Source: Halopelagius longus
GTDB lineage: Archaea > Halobacteriota > Halobacteria > Halobacteriales > Haloferacaceae
Length of the DNA: 64,000 nt
Reading direction: 5' to 3'
NCBI RefSeq assembly: GCF_900100875.1
Contig: NZ_FNKQ01000004.1
Coordinates: 242,042-306,041 of the forward strand
Position numbers and translations under genes: made by a program. Below the pieces are notes generated by a model, which was not told the origin of the DNA, did not search any database, and worked only from the letters and a program-made list of their open reading frames with translations. Within the stretch, counting starts at the first letter, position 1, and every line of letters starts with the position of its first letter. Positions 28,363 to 36,339 of this stretch are shown here, piece by piece.

Positions 28363-28818
28363 TCGATCTCTCTCGCTCTTCCCTCCTGCCCGTCACGTTC
28401 CGGCACGTCGGACGGTTCCGCAGACTCGCACGCTGTCGCATCCCCGCAGGGAACGCCGCCCGACTGACTCTCCCCCCGCCTGCGACAGTGACGCCGAACA
28501 ACGGGAGGAGACGTACGTCTCGTGCCGATGGACGGACGTGCAGTCACGATAGCGGCGGGCGACCACCCTCCCACAGTCGGCGCAGGAGAGTTTGACCTGA
28601 ACCTACCGATCGGTAAGTGTGCGTACCGAGCAGTTGTCTCCCCACCCGTTCCCCGCTCGATATACTCAACGCCGGGTTCGCATCCGTGGGTCGTTACGAC
28701 CGCTTCGCGAATCCCGGTTACGCGCTAACCATGTTCCCGCGGTTCCATATCGACCATTCGGGTTTCGGGCTACGAAACAGCCGGGGGATACACTCATCCG
28801 CACCTCCTCGCGAGCGAG
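28363..28818. other. 456-bp gap between convergent genes
   Basis: I see no supported gene here. Several overlapping short frames exist on both strands without recognisable content. Confidence 0.4.
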
Positions 28819-29130
28819 TTATCCCCGCGAGTGCAACGAGTAGGCGATAAGCAGCACTCCGAGGAACTGAAACAGTCGCGTGACGAACGTGAGCGGTTGC
28901 TGATACTGGAGACCGAGGTACCCTTCGCGGAGGAGAAGCGATCCGACGAAGGCGATACCGAACGCGACGGCCGTGAGGAAAAACAGCCCCAGAGAGAGCG
29001 CTCGCATCGCTCGGCTGTCGTGGCGGCGATACCCGCGGTAGGCCTGATATCCCACGTAGCTGCCGACGAGCGTCGACCCGAGGGCGAGCGCGATGATAGC
29101 CCAGTCGATGAACGCGGCCAGGGGGGCCAT
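28819..29130 (-). CDS. DUF7521-type membrane protein
   Basis: The 103-residue protein has three hydrophobic segments (WAIIALALGSTLVGSYVG, ALSLGLFFLTAVAFGIAF and LFQFLGVLLIAYSL) with a basic loop YRGYRRHDSRAMR between the first two. Its ATG lies 1 nt after the stop of the upstream HTH gene, so the pair is an operon common in haloarchaea. The function may be signal sensing through the regulator, but this is inference. Confidence 0.75.
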   Translation of the reverse strand: MAPLAAFIDWAIIALALGSTLVGSYVGYQAYRGYRRHDSRAMRALSLGLFFLTAVAFGIAFVGSLLLREGYLGLQYQQPLTFVTRLFQFLGVLLIAYSLHSRG

Positions 29131-29131
29131 C

Positions 29132-29503
29132 TCAGAGGTCCTCCCACATCTTCGTGAAGCGGTCGGCGGTGTCGCTCTCCCCCTCTCCGGGGAACGATTC
29201 GGTGGCGGTGCGCGTCACGGCCGCCTCGAAGGTGCCGGTGTCTAACGTGATAGAAACCTCGGAGAGGGTGGCCGTATAGACGCTGTAGTGGTTGTTACTG
29301 GTCCGAATCTTGGTCTGCTCTTCGAGGAGCCCGTGCATTTGCAATCGCTCCACCCTGCGGTAGACCGTCGGTTTGGACATCTCACATTCGTCGACAAGCT
29401 GTTGTGCGGACATTGGTTTGATACTCGTCGCTGCGAGGATGTCTCGGGCGTACTCGTCGCTGAGGACGTCGAGGAGATCACCCAGCGCAGGATCCTCACT
29501 CAC
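29132..29503 (-). CDS. ArsR-like winged-helix regulator
   Basis: The 123-residue protein has an N-terminal HTH_20/ArsR-type domain (LLDVLSDEYARDILAATS, MSAQQLVDECEMSKPTVYRR, then RLQMHGLLEEQT). The wing (NNHYSVYTATLSEVSI) is followed by a short acidic C-terminal helix ending in KMWEDL. It is encoded directly upstream of the membrane protein it presumably pairs with. No metal-binding Cys are seen, so metal sensing is unlikely. Confidence 0.88.
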   Translation of the reverse strand: MSEDPALGDLLDVLSDEYARDILAATSIKPMSAQQLVDECEMSKPTVYRRVERLQMHGLLEEQTKIRTSNNHYSVYTATLSEVSITLDTGTFEAAVTRTATESFPGEGESDTADRFTKMWEDL

Positions 29504-29802
29504 GTTTCGGTCGGATAACCGCCTCTCGGATTAATAAGACCCGTTGGTTCTGAACATCGGCGGACGTGGCGGCCGGTCGTAGGAGTACCGCGGGGTTGGG
29601 GGGGCAGGACCGCGATACTTTGGAGGGGCTGAGGCGTCAACGGAGACTGCGATGGGATACGTTGTGCTGTCAGAGGGCACACCACCAGACGTCTGGCGCG
29701 GGGGGACGTTGTCAGGTTGTCTGATCCCATCGCACTTCGACCGACGAGCCGTCGGATAATATAAAAGGGGGGCGAGTCTCTGACCCAGAAACTCGCGCGA
29801 TT

Positions 29803-30987
29803 TCAGGCCTGACAGCCCACCGAGCGGCCGACTTCGATCAGACGGTCCGTTTCGACGCCGGTTCCCCGGACGGTGTAGGCGTACCCGTCGCAGTTCCACG
29901 AGAGCGACGTGCTCGACCCGTAGTCGAGGGTCGCCGGCCGGCCGTCGATCGTCACGTCGCGTTCGTCGGAGCCGATATCGAGGGTGTAGTTGAACTTCGC
30001 GACTGTGAGCTCGCGCCCCTCGGCGGCGTAGCGGAGCCCGACTCCTTCGATGCGGCCGGTCGTTCGCGTCGCGTACACCAGCTCGAACTCGGACGGCACG
30101 GTCGGATTCGGCACCGAAATCGAACTCTGCGCCTCCAAGGCGGCGGTGCTTCGGTACCACTCCGTGCTGGGGACGTTCGGTCGCCGCACAGTCGTGTCGT
30201 CGTTCAGTTCGGGTCGGAACGTGTCCGCCGACACCTCCGCGTCGAACGTCACGTTCGTGTACGTCGTCGTCACCGACCGCCGAGTGCCGTCGTCGGTCCA
30301 CGCCGTCTGCTTGCGTAGCGGATAGAACCGTTCGGTGTCGACCCACAACCGCTGTCTGTAGTCGGCCTCGCTCCGGTTGTCCGCGGGGACGACGTCGAAC
30401 ACGTACGCGTCTCGCCCGTCGACGGTGTCGGTCTCGACGAATTCGACGGCGTAACTACGGTTTTCGTCCACTTCGGGGGCGGCACCGGTCTGTCGCGGTA
30501 CGACGGGCAACGGCGACACGCCGATGGATTTCGGCCGGCCCGCGTCGTCGGTCAGCCCCGCGGCTTGGACGATTCGTTGAATCCGGGTCGCCGTTCGCGA
30601 ATCGGTCGGTGGTCCCGTCAACGTGACCGCAGTCACGGCGTTTCGGTCGGTATCGTGGAGCCAGAGCGTCGACCCGTTCGAGACCTGTCGTTCGTACCGC
30701 CGGTCCGACGCGTTCTCGAAGAGAATCCGTTTCCGCTCGGTTCCCGGAACGAGCGTGACGGTGGCGACGTTCCGAGACGTGACGCTGCCGTTCGTCCGCA
30801 TCGTGACCGTCTGCGTTCCGGTGAGCGCGTCGATGGAGCGGTAGCGCTCGGTCACGTTGGCGTCGACGGAGGGGTTCGAATCTCCAATCGCACCCCCAGA
30901 CGCCCAGAGGACTGCGAGAAGCACGACGCCGAGGAGTAAGAGAACGACGAGTGTGCGTCGGTTGAATCGGAGTGAACGGCGGGTCAT
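29803..30987 (-). CDS. Exported LolA-like protein
   Basis: The 394-residue protein has an N-terminal hydrophobic anchor (LVVLLLLGVVLLAVLWASG, about residues 13-31) and two repeats of a LolA/LolB-like beta-barrel (DUF2092-like). Typical segments are NGSTLWLHDTDRNAV, DYRQRLWVDTERFYPLRKQ and TTTYTNVTFDAEVSADTFR. Despite the bacterial family name, archaea lack an outer membrane; it probably binds a lipid or acts in cell-surface maintenance. Monocistronic. Confidence 0.75.
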   Translation of the reverse strand: MTRRSLRFNRRTLVVLLLLGVVLLAVLWASGGAIGDSNPSVDANVTERYRSIDALTGTQTVTMRTNGSVTSRNVATVTLVPGTERKRILFENASDRRYERQVSNGSTLWLHDTDRNAVTAVTLTGPPTDSRTATRIQRIVQAAGLTDDAGRPKSIGVSPLPVVPRQTGAAPEVDENRSYAVEFVETDTVDGRDAYVFDVVPADNRSEADYRQRLWVDTERFYPLRKQTAWTDDGTRRSVTTTYTNVTFDAEVSADTFRPELNDDTTVRRPNVPSTEWYRSTAALEAQSSISVPNPTVPSEFELVYATRTTGRIEGVGLRYAAEGRELTVAKFNYTLDIGSDERDVTIDGRPATLDYGSSTSLSWNCDGYAYTVRGTGVETDRLIEVGRSVGCQA

Positions 30988-31553
30988 ATTAGAAGTACGC
31001 TCAGTGGGGCTTTGAATGCGTATCGAATAACGCGTGAGTGACTGTGTGAGACGAGCTGATAAATACTTTGTTCAGTCCACGTCGGGCACGCGTCCGCGTG
31101 CCGACTGTAATCTCGGTCGTAGAGTCATCGTAGCCAGCCTTTCAGGCGCCTCGTACCGACTAGCGATTCGGACGGACCACGAAGGCGATCACACTTGACA
31201 TTTTAAATACGCAATAGTAGTTACTTTTATCCGACGGAGGAATTCTGCGACGGAGTTGCTACCGCTCTTTACCATTACGCGAGCTGTATCTTGAAGGACT
31301 AGTAATGTATACTGACTTTAACTTAACAATGAATTTATGTGGGATGGAGAGAGAGAGGCTGGCAGACACCAAGGGGAAGGGCAGGGGTGAAGCTCCGGTG
31401 CCGACAGAACTCACCACCTTAGGCATCGTGAGCCTCTGCTGTACTTCTCCGTGTCCGACAAACCATGAATATCGAAAGCACACCCCGACGACGGCAACGG
31501 CGTCTCGTCGGCTATCGGCGTCATCCGATCATCGCTCACGGCGGTGAGGGACG
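30988..31553. other. 566-bp divergent region upstream of the glycan operon
   Basis: A TATA-like TTTTAAATA at 31201-31209 would give a leader of more than 300 nt before the first operon gene. A second AT-rich element (around 31316-31328) sits closer. A 30-codon frame at 31465-31557 whose stop overlaps the next ATG may be an upstream peptide; it is very basic (RRRQRRLVGYRRH) and not convincing. Confidence 0.4.
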
Positions 31554-31721
31554 ATGAACGTCCCCGTCGAAACGAAGGCCGAAGAGAGTCTGCGGAGCGT
31601 GACACCCGACTCTCGAGGCCGTATCACCAGCGGGAGCAACTACGCGGGAGAGACGGTTTCCGTTGCGATTGTAGACCACGGCTCTGACTCGGCCGAAACG
31701 GACGGCGGTAGCAATGACTGA
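31554..31721 (+). CDS. Small AbrB-like protein (55 aa)
   Basis: The frame translates to a 55-residue protein whose core SVTPDSRGRITSGSNYAGET matches the short beta-hairpin proteins related to AbrB antitoxins in haloarchaea (DSRGR-I-x-x-GS-x-YAG), with the following strand VSVAIVDHG. The acidic tail is disordered. Its last 8 nt overlap the glycosyltransferase start, so it is the first gene of the glycan operon. A DNA-binding or regulatory role is suggested by the fold only. Confidence 0.6.
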   Translation: MNVPVETKAEESLRSVTPDSRGRITSGSNYAGETVSVAIVDHGSDSAETDGGSND

Positions 31722-32877
31722 GGCGACCGAGTATCGTGTCGCAGTCGCGCACGAACACTACCCGGAACGTGGCGGCGGCGAGATGGTGGCCGACGAACTT
31801 GCGCGGACGTTCGACGCGGACGTCTACGCGGGGTTCGTGAACGAAGACGCGACTTCGGAGGACGTGGCCGTTCACGACCTCTTCGGGGACGGCATCGCCG
31901 GCGGCTTCATCCGCCGGTCGATCATCCTCCGAGACGCGTACTACCAGTTTGCGTGGGCGGACGCGCCGGAACTTCGGGACTTCGACGTCGTCGTCACCTC
32001 CGGAAACAACCCCGGTTGGTTCGTCCCCCGAGACGACCAGACCGTCGTCTCGTACGTTCACAGCCCACAGCGAACGCCGTACGACCGCTGGGCCGAGAGC
32101 GACTCGAACCACGGTCCCGTCGCGCACCTGTACGCGAAGGCGGCCCGGCAGTTCCACCCCGAGGGGAAGTACTCCGACCGGCTCGTCGCGAACTCGGAGC
32201 TCGTCAGGCGGAGAATCGTCCGCTACTGGGGTGTGAGCCCGGACGACGTCGACGTCGTCTACCCGCCGGTCGACGTCGACGAGTGGTCGCGACACGACCG
32301 CGAGACGGGCGACTACTACGTCACGTGGTCGCGGCTCTATCCGTCGAAGCACATCGAAACGATCGTCCGAGCGTGTACGCGTGCGGGTGTAAACCTCGTC
32401 GTCGGCGGCACCGGGCCGGAACGGAAGCGCCTCGAACGCATCGCCGGCCCGACCGTCGAGTTCCGCGGCTTCGTCGAGTGGGACGAACTCCGACAACTCG
32501 TCTCCGGCGCGAAGGCGACCATCTTCGCGGCCGAAAACGAGGACTTCGGCATGGTCCCGATCGAGTCGATGGCCGCCGGTACGCCCGTCATCGGCGTGCG
32601 CGACGGCTTCACCGAGTTCCAGATCTCCGACGACGTCAACGGTCTGCTCTTCGACCGGAGCGTTCCGGACCTCGTCGAGGTCATCGAACAGTTCGAGGAA
32701 CACGGAGTCCGGAGTTCGCCGCCGGCGATAGAGAACTTCGCACAGCAGTTCTCGGTGGATCGATTCCGAACGGAAATGCGACGTATCGTCCACGAAGCGG
32801 TCGAAAGTGCTCGTGTCAAGACCGGACTCGACTACCCGACTCCACGGCCCACCGTTCCGGACGGTGGTGAGACATGA
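31714..32877 (+). CDS. Glycosyltransferase family 4 (GT-B fold)
   Basis: The 387-residue retaining glycosyltransferase has N-terminal Gly-rich loop HEHYPERGGGEMVADELA and C-terminal donor-binding domain with YVTWSRLYPSKHIETIV, GGTGPERKRLE, VEFRGFVEWDELRQL, and the E-x7-E motif region FAAENEDFGMVPIESMAAG (about residues 271-289). It adds a sugar from a nucleotide donor to a membrane or surface glycan. Both ends overlap neighbours by 4-8 nt, so it is part of a tight operon with a methyltransferase and a sulfatase-like protein. Confidence 0.9.
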   Translation: MTEATEYRVAVAHEHYPERGGGEMVADELARTFDADVYAGFVNEDATSEDVAVHDLFGDGIAGGFIRRSIILRDAYYQFAWADAPELRDFDVVVTSGNNPGWFVPRDDQTVVSYVHSPQRTPYDRWAESDSNHGPVAHLYAKAARQFHPEGKYSDRLVANSELVRRRIVRYWGVSPDDVDVVYPPVDVDEWSRHDRETGDYYVTWSRLYPSKHIETIVRACTRAGVNLVVGGTGPERKRLERIAGPTVEFRGFVEWDELRQLVSGAKATIFAAENEDFGMVPIESMAAGTPVIGVRDGFTEFQISDDVNGLLFDRSVPDLVEVIEQFEEHGVRSSPPAIENFAQQFSVDRFRTEMRRIVHEAVESARVKTGLDYPTPRPTVPDGGET

Positions 32878-33449
32878 TCGTCGGTCGCCCCGATGCGAAC
32901 CGATTACCACAACACCACGAGAAGCCGGAGCGCCTCCATCTCGGTTGTGGCGAGGACCACCGTCCGGAGTGGCTCAACGTCGATGCGAACCCCGACGTCG
33001 AACCGGACGTCGTCGCCGACCTCGAAGAGGAGTGGGAGTTCGCTCCCGACAACAGCGTCGAGGTCATCGAGGCTCGGCAGGTGGTCGAACACCTCGAGGA
33101 CCGCGCCGGCTTCTTCGCCGAGGCTGCACGCGTTCTTCGCCCGGGCGGTGTCCTCCGGATCTCCGTTCCGCTGGGGGTAAACGCCGATACCGATTCGGAC
33201 CACGAAGCACCGAACTGGACCTACCGAACGCCGGAACAGTTCTCGCGCCCCCATCGCCGAAGTTGGGACCCCGACATCCCGCTGGAACTGATCAACCGAA
33301 GTGTGGACGTCTGGCTGGGCGGTCCACTGTCGGCCGCCTCGCCGTTACTCCGACTTGCGGCGCACAAGTGGCCCGCGTGGGCGGCGTACCGGTGTTACGC
33401 CGGGATTCTTACCGCAGAGTACCGTCGCATGGAGGTCAACGATGAGTGA
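32874..33449 (+). CDS. SAM-dependent methyltransferase
   Basis: The 191-residue class I methyltransferase has the SAM-binding loop LHLGCGEDHRPEWLNVDAN, where the early Gly motif and acidic ribose ligand are visible. VEVIEARQVVEHLEDRAGF and LRPGGVLRISVPLG follow. It is of the type that modifies glycans or lipids in surface polysaccharide clusters. The ATGA overlap with the glycosyltransferase and an 8-nt overlap with the next gene indicate translational coupling. Confidence 0.88.
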   Translation: MIVGRPDANRLPQHHEKPERLHLGCGEDHRPEWLNVDANPDVEPDVVADLEEEWEFAPDNSVEVIEARQVVEHLEDRAGFFAEAARVLRPGGVLRISVPLGVNADTDSDHEAPNWTYRTPEQFSRPHRRSWDPDIPLELINRSVDVWLGGPLSAASPLLRLAAHKWPAWAAYRCYAGILTAEYRRMEVNDE

Positions 33450-33819
33450 GAGCGAAGAGAAGAGCAGACTGCTCCCGCAACTATCGAGTGGAGTCATCCG
33501 ACTCGGTGGGGCGAAAGTTCTCTTCCAGCGGTCTGGCATCATCTCGCGGATGATTACGATGGTTTCCGCGATGTCGGCCGCGTGGTCTACGACGCCGGTA
33601 CTCCGGGACGCGTTCGGGACGTTCTGGCTATTCCTCTCCACTGCGGTCCTCGTACTCTGTGCGTGGATGGTATTCGATTACGCCGTCATCTACCCCAGCG
33701 AACAGTCGTTCAATCAGGGGCAGAGCCAGAGAGCGGAGAGAAGCCCGCTGAAGCGTGATACTGAGGAGATCAAGCGACGGCTGAAGGACCTCGAAACCGA
33801 CGGAGAGAACGCGAAATGA
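33442..33819 (+). CDS. Small membrane protein of the glycan operon
   Basis: The 125-residue protein has two or three hydrophobic segments (SRMITMVSAMSAAW, LFLSTAVLVLCAWMVFDYAV) and a charged, probably coiled C-terminus (EEIKRRLKDLETDGEN). It overlaps the methyltransferase by 8 nt and the phosphatase-superfamily gene by 4 nt, so it is likely a dedicated partner, perhaps anchoring an enzyme complex. Confidence 0.72.
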   Translation: MSESEEKSRLLPQLSSGVIRLGGAKVLFQRSGIISRMITMVSAMSAAWSTTPVLRDAFGTFWLFLSTAVLVLCAWMVFDYAVIYPSEQSFNQGQSQRAERSPLKRDTEEIKRRLKDLETDGENAK

Positions 33820-34760
33820 CGTTCGTCGACTGGGTAGATGAGACGCGCGAGATGTTCGACCGGCACCCGCCTCTGGACGCGGCGAAGTACGCGACTGGCG
33901 AACTCGTAACCGGTGCCGCCCGGCGCGTCGGAGGCCGTATCAACTACGGGACGCCCCACTGGGAACGCGGCGACTGGGACGTTCTCGTCGTCCTCGACGC
34001 CTGTCGGTCGGACCTCTTTCGCGAAGTCGCCCGCGAAACGTCGTGGATAGACGACGGCGACGTCGAAACGCACGTCTCCGCGGCGTCGATGTCCCACGAG
34101 TGGCTTCAGCGGATGACAGCCGAGAAGTATCGCGACCAGATGGCGGAGACAGCCCTCGTGACCGGGAATCCCTTCACCCGCGAGGACTGCGTCCGCGAAG
34201 ACGACTGGTGGCATCTCGACGAAGTGTGGCGACGCTCGTGGTCCCACGAGGAGGGGACGGTCCTACCGCGGCCGGTCACCGACGGCGCGATTCACGCCCA
34301 TCGCGGCGGCGCAGACCGTGTTATCGCGTGGTACATGCAACCGCACGAACCGTTCGTCCCCGTCGACTGGTCGGAGGGATACGACCGTCGCGACGGCTTC
34401 GGCCAAGCCGCACAAGAGGAAGACGACCGGAGTTCGTGGTATCAGTACCGCGACGGCGGACTTCAGTACGAGGAACTGTGGACCGCCTACCGGAAGAACC
34501 TCGAATTCGTTCTGGAAGAGGTCGAACTACTGTTGGAGAACGTCGAGGGCGACGTCGTCATCTCCGCGGACCACGCGAACGCCCTCGGAGAGTGGGGCGT
34601 GTTCGGGCACCCCCGTAACTCGTGGGTCCCGGCGGCGAAACGCGTTCCGTGGTTGGAACTCGAATCGACCGACCAGGAGACGTACGAGCCGGACCCGCTA
34701 CCGGCTCCGGACGACGAGGCGGACATCGATGCGCAGTTGGAGGCTCTCGGGTACAAATGA
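33816..34760 (+). CDS. Sulfatase-like/alkaline phosphatase superfamily protein
   Basis: The 314-residue protein has the metal and nucleophile segment VVLDACRSDLFREVA (about residues 53-67) and the C-terminal metal ligands VISADHANALGEWG and FGHPRNSW, matching the alkaline phosphatase superfamily members found in haloarchaeal polysaccharide clusters. It may add or remove phosphate or sulfate groups on surface glycans. No signal peptide is seen, suggesting a cytosolic or membrane-associated enzyme. Confidence 0.78.
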   Translation: MTFVDWVDETREMFDRHPPLDAAKYATGELVTGAARRVGGRINYGTPHWERGDWDVLVVLDACRSDLFREVARETSWIDDGDVETHVSAASMSHEWLQRMTAEKYRDQMAETALVTGNPFTREDCVREDDWWHLDEVWRRSWSHEEGTVLPRPVTDGAIHAHRGGADRVIAWYMQPHEPFVPVDWSEGYDRRDGFGQAAQEEDDRSSWYQYRDGGLQYEELWTAYRKNLEFVLEEVELLLENVEGDVVISADHANALGEWGVFGHPRNSWVPAAKRVPWLELESTDQETYEPDPLPAPDDEADIDAQLEALGYK

Positions 34761-34957
34761 GATGCAAGGAAGCAGTGCATCAGACCCGACGCTCGTGGTA
34801 TCGAAACCAACCACGGAACAGATGGCCGGGCATCCGCTTCATCACGGACGACGACATGGACCGTCTTCGGACCGACACGGCCGCCGGACGGGTCTATACG
34901 AATGGACAGTTCTCGACGTGGGTTGTGCGAAACGAGAGTGCGCCACAGACATCGTGA
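34757..34957 (+). CDS. Possible small protein after the glycan operon
   Basis: The 66-residue frame begins in the ATGA overlap of the phosphatase-superfamily gene and is rich in Arg (VHQTRRSWYRNQPRNRW). It may be the last gene of the operon or an artefact. No family is recognised. A second frame over 34840-34990 contains VLDVGC-like sequence, which may be a coincidence. Confidence 0.3.
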   Translation: MRCKEAVHQTRRSWYRNQPRNRWPGIRFITDDDMDRLRTDTAAGRVYTNGQFSTWVVRNESAPQTS

Positions 34958-35351
34958 CACGAAGGGCAACGGGACCGGCGCGTCTCGTGCAGCCGCCTCT
35001 CTTTTCTACGCAGAGATTCCTCTCACGGCGGGCTGGGAGATCCACGAAAAACAGCGGACGCGCCGAACTACGGTTCGTACAGATCGCTGTCTAACAGCAC
35101 CTCAGTCCCGTCGGTCGAACTTGCCTGCGAGATACTCTCGATGAAAGCTCTCGGCCGTTCGGCACCTCCCATTTTCGAGAGTGAGTTAGAAGTAACGTAC
35201 GGACGGAAGAGAGGGCGGTACAAGGGCTCTCTCCCTTTGTCTCCCCTCCTAATCCGTTGGGAGAAATGGATTATATGACTGATAGTCGCCACTACACCAA
35301 ACTCTTTAGGGCGATGTTATTCATGGATTGGCCACTTTCGTAGAAACAGAA
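34958..35351. other. 394-bp gap without supported gene
   Basis: Short overlapping frames exist, but none has recognisable content. An AT-rich stretch lies just before the DUF7344 gene. Confidence 0.35.
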
Positions 35352-35681
35352 ATGGCGATCAACCAAGACGGCATCTCGTCCGGACAGCCGACTGGTGACT
35401 ACCTTGCCGCCCTTGACAACAAGTACCGCCGCGCCGTGGTCGATATCCTCGCAGAAAAAGACCGCCCCGTCACTCGCTCGTCTCTCGTGAAGCAGGTTAC
35501 TGCAGAAGTACAGGACGCTGAGCAGGATCCCGACCAAATGGAAATAGAACTCCACCACAACCACCTGCCGAAATTGGATGAGGCGGGGCTTCTTGATTAC
35601 TGGCCCGAAGACGGGTGCGCCACCGCAACTCAAAACCTGAAAACGGCAGCGGAACTCATCGAGACGATTGTTGCGAAGTAA
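35352..35681 (+). CDS. DUF7344 winged-helix protein
   Basis: The 109-residue protein belongs to a haloarchaeal family with an N-terminal winged helix (DYLAALDNKYRRAVVDILAE, followed by VTRSSLVKQVTAEVQ), helices, and a LPKLDEAGLLDYW motif, then a C-terminal helical part. I chose ATG 35352. It likely regulates transcription. It stands alone at the edge of the gene-poor segment. Confidence 0.78.
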   Translation: MAINQDGISSGQPTGDYLAALDNKYRRAVVDILAEKDRPVTRSSLVKQVTAEVQDAEQDPDQMEIELHHNHLPKLDEAGLLDYWPEDGCATATQNLKTAAELIETIVAK

Positions 35682-36034
35682 GGCCATCTTCTACTCTTCC
35701 CGCTCTTCTTGAAACGTCCAAGAGGTCGAGGCGCGAGAGGGGATCAGTGTTGGTTAGTGTCGATATCTACGACGGAAATGCGATAGCAGCCGGCACCACT
35801 GACGACAATCGGTAAGCGGTCGGCCGCAGCTTCAAACCGTCGCCGCATCAAAGCTAGAACACTAGCCCGTACAGCGCCCAAATCCTACAACGCCTCTGGG
35901 AATAGCCGTACTGCAAGTACCTGACCAAACGCGAGAGACTCAAGTATAGGCGATCGCTCGCTCGAACGACGACTATACGTACGAGGTTCGTAAGCACGCG
36001 CTCTTGACGGGCCCGAACAGCACGATCCCTATTT
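35682..36034. other. 353-bp gap with short coding scraps
   Basis: The reading DDYTYEVRKHALLTGPN around 35968-36017 has coding-like codon use, and a scrap around 35880-35950 reads ILQRLWE, then a stop, then KYLTKRERLKY. These may be parts of a decayed gene with frameshifts. No family is recognised. Confidence 0.3.
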
Positions 36035-36321
36035 TTAGGTCCCTTTTCCGTCGGCCTCGGCCTGCTCTAACATTTGCTTCACCTGCTCGAACTGCTCAAA
36101 GTCGCCTGCGGGTTGTTCCCTTCTTCGCCCGGACTTCTTCGCCCGGAAGACATCCAGGTTCGACGCAGTCCCCTTCCCAACCGCGGCTGGGAACGTGAGG
36201 GTCTCCTCTTTGTATCCTAATCCGTCGCTTGGTCTACAACGGGGTAGAACTCAGAGGTGGAGACGGGTTCGATGAACAGAAAGAGGTGGTCGACGAACCG
36301 GCCTTCACGAGGATGGTTCAT
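36035..36321 (-). pseudogene. Frameshifted remnant of an unknown gene
   Basis: Two minus-strand frames read through in tandem. Frame 1 gives VDHLFLFIEPVSTSEFYPV and VDQATD and stops at 36217-36219. Directly after, a second frame continues GYKEETLTFPAAVGKGTAS to the stop at 36035-36037, ending in KQMLEQAEADGKGT. Both have strong GC3 and no start codon is available for the second, so a single-base indel near 36218 in one gene is the simplest explanation. I do not recognise the family. Confidence 0.45.
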
Positions 36322-36339
36322 ACAAATAATAATATTTGT
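36322..36339. promoter_or_regulatory. AT-rich palindrome before the remnant
   Basis: ACAAAT-AATAAT-ATTTGT is a 6-bp inverted repeat directly upstream of the remnant's ATG at 36321, in an AT-rich stretch. It may be a former operator or TATA region. Confidence 0.35.

Noticed and set aside
34860..34990. VLDVGC-like sequence resembling a methyltransferase SAM loop
   Set aside because: Only a few residues match, and the flanking frame has no other methyltransferase features.
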